A DNA stretch of 11,677 bases. It comes from Propionibacteriaceae bacterium. Its GTDB lineage: Bacteria; Actinomycetota; Actinomycetes; Propionibacteriales; Propionibacteriaceae. This document shows positions 1 to 7,372 of the stretch, in pieces. The translations under genes and the position numbers were made by a program. The first letter of the stretch is position 1. Every line of letters begins with the position of its first letter. The stretch is taken from the NCBI GenBank assembly GCA_031265725.1, contig JAISCH010000091.1, forward strand, positions 1 to 11,677. The letters run 5' to 3'. The notes under the pieces were generated by a model. That model did not search any database. It saw nothing but the letters and a program-made list of their open reading frames with translations, and had not been told where the DNA came from.

Positions 1-1
1 C

Positions 2-586
2 GGTTATCACCGGCAGAGTTACGGCGGCTGCAAGACCGGTGTGGCCGACGTCATCATCGGCGCTTCCGCGTTGGCCGCCGACTACAACGGCGTGCAGCGC
101 GCCTCGCATGTCAAGGACAAGCTCATTGAGATGGTCCAGTTGAACGAGACGCTGTGGGCCTGCGGCCTGGCCTGCTCCTACGAGGGCCAGCCGACTGCCT
201 CCGGGAACTACCTGGTGAATCTGCTGCTGGCCAACGTCTGCAAGCAGAACGTGACCCGCTTCCCCTACGAGATCATCCGGTTGGCCAGCGACATCGCCGG
301 TGGGATGATGGTGACCGCCCCCTCGGAGCAGGACTTCCGTCATCCGGAGCTTGGACCCATTGTGGACAAATACTTCAAGGGCGTGGCGGCGGTCTCCACC
401 GAGGACCGGCTCAAGATCATGCGCCTCATCGAGTGCATGTCCCTGGGCACCGGCGCAGTCGGCTACCTGACCGAATCCTTGCACGGCGCTGGATCGCCGC
501 AGGCACAGCGCATCATGATCGGCCGGTTGGCGAATATGGAGGCCAAGAAAGCCCTGGCCAAGAAGATCGCCCATATCGCGGGCTGA
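2..586 (+). CDS. abfD: 4-hydroxybutyryl-CoA dehydratase / vinylacetyl-CoA delta-isomerase, C-terminal part (5' end outside window)
   Basis: This enzyme converts 4-hydroxybutyryl-CoA to crotonyl-CoA by a radical mechanism using FAD and a [4Fe-4S] cluster in a homotetramer in the cytoplasm. The open frame enters from the left edge, so about 194 C-terminal residues of a protein usually near 490 are visible. The first codons read YHRQSYGGCK. The His-x6-Cys spacing matches the cluster ligands His292 and Cys299 of the Clostridium aminobutyricum enzyme, with the Tyr and Lys at the places of Tyr296 and Lys300. Near the end, TESLHGAGSPQ carries the Glu and Ala that correspond to Glu455 and Ala460. All active-site residues expected in this part are present, so the enzyme looks functional. 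The other two cluster cysteines (Cys99, Cys103) lie upstream, out of view. GTG at 41 is an internal codon, not the start. abfT follows 42 bases downstream, probably co-transcribed. Confidence 0.95.
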   Translation, partial: GYHRQSYGGCKTGVADVIIGASALAADYNGVQRASHVKDKLIEMVQLNETLWACGLACSYEGQPTASGNYLVNLLLANVCKQNVTRFPYEIIRLASDIAGGMMVTAPSEQDFRHPELGPIVDKYFKGVAAVSTEDRLKIMRLIECMSLGTGAVGYLTESLHGAGSPQAQRIMIGRLANMEAKKALAKKIAHIAG

Positions 587-612
587 CCAGTGCCCGAATC
601 CCCTGCGAGACC

Positions 613-620
613 AAAGGAAG
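613..620 (+). promoter_or_regulatory. Shine-Dalgarno site fixing the abfT start
   Basis: AAAGGAAG lies 8 bases before ATG 629. An in-frame ATG at 590 would start 13 residues earlier but has no such site, and the family alignment begins at MDWRAHY, so 629 is preferred. Confidence 0.7.
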
Positions 621-628
621 AATCCATC

Positions 629-1921
629 ATGGATTGGCGCGCACATTATCGTGACCATCTGGTCACCGCCGAACAGGCCGTGGCCCACATCAAATCCGGC
701 GACCGGGTGATCGTCCACCACGCCTGCGCGGAGCCGACCGTCTTGATCGACGCTATGGTCGCCAATGCCGACGCCTACCAGAACGTCGAAATCGTCCACA
801 TGGTGCCGATGGGCAAAGCGCCCTACTGCGCGCCGGGCATGGAGTCGCATTTCTGGCACAACTCAGTGTTCAACGGCGCACCGACCCGCAAGGCTGTCTC
901 CGCTGGCCAAGGCGACTTCACGCCGGTGTTCTTCTACAAGTTCCCGGAGTTGCTGCGCACCACAATGGGTTCCGACGTGGCCCTGATGCACGTCTCCACC
1001 CCGGACGAGCACGGCTATTGCAGCCTGGGCGTGGGGGTCGACTACTCACTGGCCGGGGCGCAGACCGCTAAGACAGTCATCGCGCAAATCAACCCGCAGA
1101 TGCCGCGCACGCTCGGCGACTGCTTCATCAACATCACCGACCTGGACGCCATCATCGAGGTGGACTCGCCCGTCATCGAGCTACCGCCGCCGAACATCTC
1201 CGAGGTGGAGGCCGCCATCGGCCGGAATTGCGCCGCGCTGATCCATGACGGCGACTGCCTGCAACTGGGCATCGGCGCGATCCCGGACGCGGTGCTGCGC
1301 GAGTTGGGCGGCTTCAAGGACCTGGGCATCCATTCGGAGATGTTCTCCGACGGTGTGGTCGACCTGTTCGAGCAGGGAGTCGTCAACAATGCCAAGAAGA
1401 CGCTGCACAAGGGCAAGTTCGTCGCCACCTTCCTGATGGGCACCCGTCGGCTGTACGACTTCGTGGACAACAACCCGGTCGTCCACATGGCGGGCGTCGA
1501 CTACGTGAACGACCCGCGCGTCATCGCGCAGAACGACAACCTGGTCTCGATCAACTCCTGTGTGCAAGTGGACTTGCAGGGCCAAGTGGTGTCCTCGTCG
1601 GTCGGCCTGCGGCAAATCTCCGGGATCGGGGGCCAAGCCGACTTCGTTCGCGGCGCGGCGATGAGCAAAGGCGGGCGCTCCATCATCGCCTTCGCGTCCA
1701 CGGCCCAGGGCGGCAAGACCTCCAAGATCGTGCCGTTCATTGACGCGGGCTCCTCGGTCAGCACCATGCGCGAGGACGTGGAGTACATCATCACCGAGTA
1801 CGGCGTCGCCCGGCTTTGCGGGCTCACCCTGCGACAGCGCGCCGAAGCCCTGATAGCTATCGCCCATCCCGATTTCCGTGACGAACTGACCGCCGAGCAT
1901 GAGCGGCGTTCCGGGAAGTGA
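629..1921 (+). CDS. abfT: 4-hydroxybutyrate CoA-transferase (acetyl-CoA hydrolase/transferase family)
   Basis: It transfers CoA from a donor such as acetyl-CoA or butyryl-CoA to 4-hydroxybutyrate, giving the substrate of the dehydratase encoded just upstream. The protein is 430 residues, close to the 438 of C. aminobutyricum AbfT. The N-terminal CoA-transferase domain fills about residues 1-200 and the C-terminal domain the rest. The catalytic glutamate that forms the glutamyl-CoA thioester is in GIHSEMFSDG: Glu237 here, against Glu238 in the clostridial enzyme. GIGAIPDAVL (about 214-223) and SGIGGQADFVRGA (about 331-343) are the conserved CoA-binding loops. The pairing with abfD makes the 4-hydroxybutyrate assignment much more likely than acetate/succinate CoA-transferase or acetyl-CoA hydrolase, which belong to the same family. 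The end is complete with TGA. Confidence 0.86.
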   Translation: MDWRAHYRDHLVTAEQAVAHIKSGDRVIVHHACAEPTVLIDAMVANADAYQNVEIVHMVPMGKAPYCAPGMESHFWHNSVFNGAPTRKAVSAGQGDFTPVFFYKFPELLRTTMGSDVALMHVSTPDEHGYCSLGVGVDYSLAGAQTAKTVIAQINPQMPRTLGDCFINITDLDAIIEVDSPVIELPPPNISEVEAAIGRNCAALIHDGDCLQLGIGAIPDAVLRELGGFKDLGIHSEMFSDGVVDLFEQGVVNNAKKTLHKGKFVATFLMGTRRLYDFVDNNPVVHMAGVDYVNDPRVIAQNDNLVSINSCVQVDLQGQVVSSSVGLRQISGIGGQADFVRGAAMSKGGRSIIAFASTAQGGKTSKIVPFIDAGSSVSTMREDVEYIITEYGVARLCGLTLRQRAEALIAIAHPDFRDELTAEHERRSGK

Positions 1922-2000
1922 AACCATTGACCTCCGTGCGACGGTGAAGGAACCGCCCGCACCAAAGCTGAACTGATCACAACTAGGCAAAGGAGCTAAC

Positions 2001-2966
2001 ATGACGGCCAACGAAATCGTCCAGCCATTCCTGAACGAGCCTTGGCTCGACTACACCAGCGCGGAGCCATCCGGCTACGCGGTCAACATCGGATTGCCGG
2101 AAGCACTGAAACGGGCTGAGGAATACCCGTTCAAGCCCGGCATCACCCTGGATTTCATGGACGACACCACCCATGACGGCGAACTCCGCGAAGACATCAT
2201 CGTCCCAGCCAGCGGGCAGAAGCTCTACCACTACCGGGACGCCCAGCCCCGGCATCCCGACGACCCGCGCATTGTCTACTATGTGCACGGCGGCGGCTTC
2301 ATGCGCGGCAACGACCACTATTGCAGGTCGATGGGCATCTGGTCGTTGCGGGAGACCGGACTCCCGGTCTACGCGGCCGAGTACCGGCTGGCCCCGGAGC
2401 ACAAGTGGCCAGCCAACCTTGACGACGTGGAGGCGGCCTTCAACTACCTCGTCGAGGACTTGGGCCACGACCCGGCGAAGATCATCACCATCGGGGACTC
2501 GGCCGGTGGCACCTTGACTGCCGCGCTGGGGATGCGGCTGAAGCGGCTGGGACGCTCACTGCCCGGACAGATGGCCTTCCTCTCCCCCGCGCTGGACTAC
2601 ACCCTCACCCTGCCCGCGCACCAGGTGAACGCCTACACCGATCCGCTCTTCTACGGCGGCCTGTCAAAAGATTCGGTCAACCTGTGGTCATCCCTCGACA
2701 AGGTGATGGACCCGGAGATGTCACCCCTGCATGGTGACTGGACCGGCTTCCCGCCGCTGTACTTCTCCGCCGGAGAGTTAGAGATCTTACTCTCCGACTC
2801 GGTGGAGAGCGCGAAGAAGGCCTACGACCAGGGCGTCGAGGTGACCTGCCACGTCTTCCACGGCATGTGGCACGACTGGGTGACCAACGACTATGAGATT
2901 CCGGAGTCCTACGTGGTCGGCGCTGACATCCGAAAGTTCATCGGGCTTCCGCGCACAGGCGAGTGA
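2001..2966 (+). CDS. Alpha/beta-hydrolase of the hormone-sensitive-lipase (HSL, esterase family IV) type
   Basis: This is a soluble 321-residue carboxylic-ester hydrolase with no visible signal peptide. The oxyanion-hole motif HGGG is at residues 96-99. The nucleophile elbow is GDSAGG with Ser167. The acid is probably Glu261 in GELEILLSD, where many relatives have Asp. The catalytic His is His291 in GMWHDW, and YRLAPEH (128-134) is the usual conserved stretch after the oxyanion strand. AAAGGAG at 1989-1995 sits 5 bases before the ATG. The gene lies inside the abfD-abfT-dehydrogenase-ETF run (79 bases after abfT, 74 before the next gene), so it probably shares their control. The substrate cannot be read from the sequence. 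Opening gamma-butyrolactone to 4-hydroxybutyrate, hydrolysing a 4-hydroxybutyrate ester, or a thioesterase role are all possible guesses. HSL-type enzymes are promiscuous, so only the family is firm. Confidence 0.85.
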   Translation: MTANEIVQPFLNEPWLDYTSAEPSGYAVNIGLPEALKRAEEYPFKPGITLDFMDDTTHDGELREDIIVPASGQKLYHYRDAQPRHPDDPRIVYYVHGGGFMRGNDHYCRSMGIWSLRETGLPVYAAEYRLAPEHKWPANLDDVEAAFNYLVEDLGHDPAKIITIGDSAGGTLTAALGMRLKRLGRSLPGQMAFLSPALDYTLTLPAHQVNAYTDPLFYGGLSKDSVNLWSSLDKVMDPEMSPLHGDWTGFPPLYFSAGELEILLSDSVESAKKAYDQGVEVTCHVFHGMWHDWVTNDYEIPESYVVGADIRKFIGLPRTGE

Positions 2967-3040
2967 ATCCACAACCACCCAACCCCAAAAAACACACCGA
3001 AAACAACTATTCGCCCGAATGGCGATGAACGGAGAGACCA

Positions 3041-4180
<1,140 letters not shown>

Positions 4181-4186
4181 AAGGAG
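4181..4186 (+). promoter_or_regulatory. Shine-Dalgarno site fixing the etfB start
   Basis: AAGGAG lies 5 bases before ATG 4192. An in-frame TTG at 4189 is the alternative start but would leave only 2 bases, so ATG 4192 is chosen. Confidence 0.75.
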
Positions 4187-4191
4187 ATTTG

Positions 4192-4968
4192 ATGAGAATA
4201 GTTGTGGCATACAAATATGCCCCCGATCCGCAAGAGGCGACGGTGGCCAGTGACGGAACCCTCGACTTCAGCCGGGCCAAGGCAATCGTGAGCGATTACG
4301 ACGCGGTGGCCATTGAGTACGGCCGCCAATTGGCCGATGCCCAAGGCGCGGCGCTTGTCGGAGTGTCCGTGGGCGGCGAGGCCGCCGCGAAGCCGGTCGC
4401 CACCAAGGCCGCCCTGGCGCGCGGCCTGGATGAGGTGGTCGTCGTGTCCGACCCGGAATTGGACGGCGCGGGCTCGACTCGGACCGCACAGGCCATCGCG
4501 GCGGTCGTCAAGGAGTTAGGCGATGTGGAGCTGGTGCTGGCTGGCGACTCCTCTATGGATGTCGGTGCCCGGATGGTTCCCTCCGTCCTGGCCGGACTGC
4601 TGGGCTGGCCGATGTTGTCTGACGTGGAGAAGGTGACGCTGGCCGACGGCTCGGTGAGCGTGGAGCGGCTGGTGTCCGAGGGTGTGCAGTCGATCACGGC
4701 GGCGGCCCCGGCAGTTGTCTCGCTGACCAGCGAGGCGGTGAAGACGAAGGCCCCCGGCATGAAGGACCTGTTGGCGGCTGGCAAGAAGCCAGTGGCGGTC
4801 AAGTCCCTGGCCGACTCGGGCCTGGTCGCAGTGTCCGAGGGCACAGTGACGGCTCGGGCCAAGCTGGATGGCCCGGCCCGCAAAGGTGTCGTCATCGACA
4901 CTTCCGACCCGGCTGCTGCCGCTGCCGAATTGGTCAACGCACTGCGCGCCGCTGGCGTGCTGGGATGA
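4192..4968 (+). CDS. etfB: Electron transfer flavoprotein beta subunit, FixA-like
   Basis: This is the beta subunit of the heterodimeric ETF that carries electrons to or from the neighbouring acyl-CoA dehydrogenase. It has 258 residues, the normal length. The start MRIVVAYKYAPDPQEATV, with GTLDFSRAKAIVSDYD and GVSVGG following, tracks E. coli FixA (MKIITCYKCVPDEQD..., GSLDFSKA, ALSVGG) from memory of that sequence. KAPGMKDLLAAGKKPV near residues 183-198 matches the conserved C-terminal region. The nucleotide-binding loop at about 117-138 reads AGDSSMDVGARMVPSVLAGL. It lacks the DGDTAQVGP-type loop of bifurcating ETFs and the canonical loop of mitochondrial-type ETFs, as FixA also does. The stop codon is followed by etfA after 11 bases, whose ribosome site overlaps the stop. 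No fixC or fixX homologue is visible in the window. Confidence 0.92.
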   Translation: MRIVVAYKYAPDPQEATVASDGTLDFSRAKAIVSDYDAVAIEYGRQLADAQGAALVGVSVGGEAAAKPVATKAALARGLDEVVVVSDPELDGAGSTRTAQAIAAVVKELGDVELVLAGDSSMDVGARMVPSVLAGLLGWPMLSDVEKVTLADGSVSVERLVSEGVQSITAAAPAVVSLTSEAVKTKAPGMKDLLAAGKKPVAVKSLADSGLVAVSEGTVTARAKLDGPARKGVVIDTSDPAAAAAELVNALRAAGVLG

Positions 4969-4973
4969 GGAGG
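4967..4973 (+). promoter_or_regulatory. Shine-Dalgarno site for etfA overlapping the etfB stop codon
   Basis: GAGGAGG overlaps the TGA of etfB and is 6 bases before ATG 4980. An in-frame ATG at 4965 overlaps the etfB stop but has no upstream site, so 4980 is preferred. The arrangement suggests translational coupling of the two subunits. Confidence 0.75.
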
Positions 4974-4979
4974 ACTCCG

Positions 4980-5867
4980 ATGAGCACATATGTCTTAGTG
5001 GCTGGAAATGCCGGAGTGTCGGAATTGGTCGCTGCTGCGGCCAAGCTGGACGGCCCAGTCGTGGCCGTCGTCGTCGGTGCCGATGAGGTGGTGCGGGCAG
5101 TGGCCGCACCCGGTGTTGACAAAATTGTCTGGCTGGGCGATCCGGGCGACCGGGCGGTGGAGGCTTTCGCCGCCGACGTGGCCAAGGTCGTCGCTGCCGA
5201 TCCGGGCGTGGTCTTCGCCGGACGCAAACCAGCCGAGCGCGCGCTGCTCGGCGCAGTCGCCGCCGCGATCTCCGCCCCGGTGGTGACGATGCCTGTCGAG
5301 ATCGCCGCCGGGCAGGTCACCCGGGCGATAGCTGGCGGCATCGCTTCAGAGACCCGCAGTTACGCCGGACCCGTCGCCATCGTGTCGGACGGCGGCGCTC
5401 CGCTAACTGGTGGGGGCAGCACCTCCGTTGAGCAGGCAGCAGCCAGCCCAGCGGAGGTGACTGTCACGGACCTGCGTCCGAACGAGGTCGCCGCCGCCGA
5501 CCTGGGCACTGCCGACCGGGTGGTGTCAGTGGGCCGGGGGCTGAAGGCCAAGGAGGACTTGGCGATCATCGAAGCGCTCGCCACCGCCTTCAAGGCCGAG
5601 TTGGGCTGCTCCCGCCCGGTCGCCGAAGGACTGGACTGGGTGGCCCGCGACCGCTATGTGGGCATCTCCGGCCAGCAAATCTCCCCGCAGGTCTACCTGG
5701 CGGTGGGCATCTCCGGCCAGTTGCAGCACATGAGCGGCTGCCGGGGCGCGCAGTTGATCGTCTCGATCAACACCGACAAAGACGCCCCCATCGTGGCCGA
5801 GTCCGACTACATCCTCACTGGCGACCTCTACACCTTGGTACCGGCCCTGACGGCCGCCCTGGGCTGA
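4980..5867 (+). CDS. etfA: Electron transfer flavoprotein alpha subunit, FixB-like
   Basis: This is the FAD-carrying alpha subunit of the ETF, partner of EtfB just upstream. It has 295 residues: an N-terminal alpha/beta domain (about 1-170) and a C-terminal FAD domain opening with VSVGRGLKAKED (182-193). SRPVAEGLDW (211-220), RYVGISG (225-231), YLAVGISGQLQH (239-250) and SINTDKDAP (262-270) are the FAD-domain motifs. Two positions differ from the textbook subunit: QxGQTG is YVGISG here, and GISGAIQHLAG is GISGQLQHMSG. E. coli FixB shows the same variants (as remembered), placing this pair with the ETFs of carnitine reduction. This is the last gene of the tight run. A GC-rich perfect hairpin, GAGCGG-CA-CCGCTC (5870-5883), follows the stop but has no T-run. 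Confidence 0.93.
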   Translation: MSTYVLVAGNAGVSELVAAAAKLDGPVVAVVVGADEVVRAVAAPGVDKIVWLGDPGDRAVEAFAADVAKVVAADPGVVFAGRKPAERALLGAVAAAISAPVVTMPVEIAAGQVTRAIAGGIASETRSYAGPVAIVSDGGAPLTGGGSTSVEQAAASPAEVTVTDLRPNEVAAADLGTADRVVSVGRGLKAKEDLAIIEALATAFKAELGCSRPVAEGLDWVARDRYVGISGQQISPQVYLAVGISGQLQHMSGCRGAQLIVSINTDKDAPIVAESDYILTGDLYTLVPALTAALG

Positions 5868-5917
5868 GCGAGCGGCACCGCTCCCGGCGCACTATCCTGG
5901 CACTACCCACGCGGCGG

Positions 5918-5948
5918 CTTCGGAATTCAATTCCGCGAAGGCTAAGAT
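5918..5948 (+). promoter_or_regulatory. Candidate promoter with overlapping inverted repeat upstream of the transporter gene
   Basis: An inverted repeat, CTTCGGAATT / AATTCCGcGAAG, spans 5918-5940 around a single central C, with two extra bases in the right arm. A TANNNT-type -10 box TAAGAT lies at 5943-5948. A weak -35 candidate TTCGGA (5919-5924) is 18 bases upstream and falls inside the left arm. The transcript would have a leader of about 32 bases, with AGAGGAAAG at 5974-5982 before ATG 5987. The layout fits a repressor site covering the promoter; this is inferred from sequence only. Confidence 0.35.
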
Positions 5949-5986
5949 CAGAAGCCGGGCAGGAATGGCGAACAGAGGAAAGAGCA

Positions 5987-7348
5987 ATGGTTGAACAGAT
6001 GGGCTTTCCCGCCTGGTCGATGGCACCGTTCGTCATCCTGCTGGGCTGTATCGCGGTATTCCCGATACTGCCCGCCACCGCGAAGCTGTGGGAACGCAAC
6101 GGGGTGAAGCTAATCGTGGCGCTGGGGTTGGGCGTGCCCACCGCCATCGGTGCCTGGCTGGTGGCCGGACACGAGACGGTGGCCCACTCGATGCTGGAAT
6201 ACCTCCAATTCATCGTGCTGTTGGCCAGTCTCTTTACCGTCACTGGTGGAATCTACGTGGCGGGCGACATCAGGGCCACCCCGCGCAACAACACCCTGGT
6301 GCTGGCCCTGGGCGCGGTGCTGGCCTCATTCGTGGGCACCACCGGGGCCGCGATGCTGCTGGCCCGGCCGATGCTGAACATAAACCGGGAGCGGGAGTAC
6401 CGCACACACACCATGGTCTTCATGATCTTCATCGTGGCCAACTGCGGGGGGCTGCTCACCCCGCTCGGCGACCCTCCGTTGTACGTGGGCCTGATGCGGG
6501 GCGTGCCCTTCTTGTGGACCTTCTCGCTATTCGTCCCGTGGCTGTTCGTGAACGCGCTGCTGCTCTTCACCTATTACGCCCTGGACCGGCGGGAGTATGC
6601 CAAAGAGAGCGCCTTCGCGCTGTCCTGGGACCAACAGGTGAAGGCTCCGATCTCGCTGCGCGGCGGGTCCAATGTCATCTGGTTGGCGGTGATCATCGCC
6701 TCGGTCGCCCTGCTGGGTGACTACGTCTGGGTGAAGATCGGCGTCCAAATCGCGGTCGCGGCGGCGTCATATCTGATCACGAACAAACAGATCAGGTTCG
6801 ACGCCAACGAGTTCACCTGGTATCCGATCATCGAAGTGGCAGTCTTGTTCATCGGCATCTTCCTCACCATGATCCCGGCCCTCGAATTCCTGCGCGAGAA
6901 CGCCCACGCCATGCCCTTGAACGAGTACACCTTCTTCGGTTTCACCGGAACACTGTCCGCAGTGCTGGACAACACCCCGACCTACTTGGCTTTCTTCGAC
7001 ATGGCCGGGACGCTGTCCATCCCCGGCCCGGTGGTGGCCGGCGTCCCTGAGCTGTATCTCACCGCGATCAGCCTGGGCGCAGTCACCTGTGGAGCGATCA
7101 CCTACATCGGCAACGGCCCCAACTTCATGATCAAAGCGGTGGCCGAGGAGCGCGCTGTGCGGATGCCGTCCTTCGGCAGGTATGTGGCCTGGTCAGCGGA
7201 ATTCCTCGTCCCCATCCTGGTGGCCCTGGTCTGCCTGTTCATCAGCGATTCGCTGCCGGTCAAGATCGTCGGCCTGGCCATCACCGCTGCAGTCGTCGTC
7301 CGTGGCGTGCGTTGGATCGTCAAGGACCGGCTGCCCAGCCTCACTTAG
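5987..7348 (+). CDS. Membrane transporter of the CitMHS/NhaD-like ion transporter superfamily; possible C4 carboxylate or Na+/H+ carrier
   Basis: A 453-residue integral membrane protein with about eleven or twelve hydrophobic segments (for example around 11-30, 40-60, 73-93, 103-127, 142-160, 174-198, 228-246, 280-298, 355-378, 400-419 and 423-440). Family motifs include VGTTGAAMLLARPML (116-130), GGLLTPLGDPPLYVG (154-168), LDNTPTYLAFF (327-337) and YIGNGPNFM (373-381). The paired Gly/Pro-rich re-entrant loops in the two halves are typical of this superfamily, which holds citrate-metal, dicarboxylate, arsenite and Na+/H+ carriers. I recall close relatives annotated as putative citrate transporter or sodium:proton antiporter. 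The substrate is not readable from sequence. Position after the 4-hydroxybutyrate operon and beside malic enzyme suggests a hydroxy- or dicarboxylate, but a housekeeping Na+/H+ antiporter is equally possible. AGAGGAAAG precedes the ATG by 4 bases. Confidence 0.78.
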   Translation: MVEQMGFPAWSMAPFVILLGCIAVFPILPATAKLWERNGVKLIVALGLGVPTAIGAWLVAGHETVAHSMLEYLQFIVLLASLFTVTGGIYVAGDIRATPRNNTLVLALGAVLASFVGTTGAAMLLARPMLNINREREYRTHTMVFMIFIVANCGGLLTPLGDPPLYVGLMRGVPFLWTFSLFVPWLFVNALLLFTYYALDRREYAKESAFALSWDQQVKAPISLRGGSNVIWLAVIIASVALLGDYVWVKIGVQIAVAAASYLITNKQIRFDANEFTWYPIIEVAVLFIGIFLTMIPALEFLRENAHAMPLNEYTFFGFTGTLSAVLDNTPTYLAFFDMAGTLSIPGPVVAGVPELYLTAISLGAVTCGAITYIGNGPNFMIKAVAEERAVRMPSFGRYVAWSAEFLVPILVALVCLFISDSLPVKIVGLAITAAVVVRGVRWIVKDRLPSLT

Positions 7349-7372
7349 CGAAATGCTGAGACTTCCCCCTCG

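Noticed and set aside
1922..1960. TTGACC plus short CCGT-GCG-ACGG stem after abfT as promoter or terminator
   Set aside because: No -10 box at proper spacing, and a four-pair stem is too weak. The gap is better read as an ordinary operon spacer.
5870..5883. Perfect GC hairpin GAGCGG-CA-CCGCTC just after etfA as a terminator
   Set aside because: The loop is only two to four bases and no T-run follows. It may still be a weak terminator, but evidence is insufficient to list it.
7344..7360. CTTAGC-GAAAT-GCTGAG hairpin between the convergent transporter and malic enzyme genes
   Set aside because: Six pairs including one G-T, overlapping the stop codon, with no T-run on either strand. A bidirectional terminator is possible but not supported.
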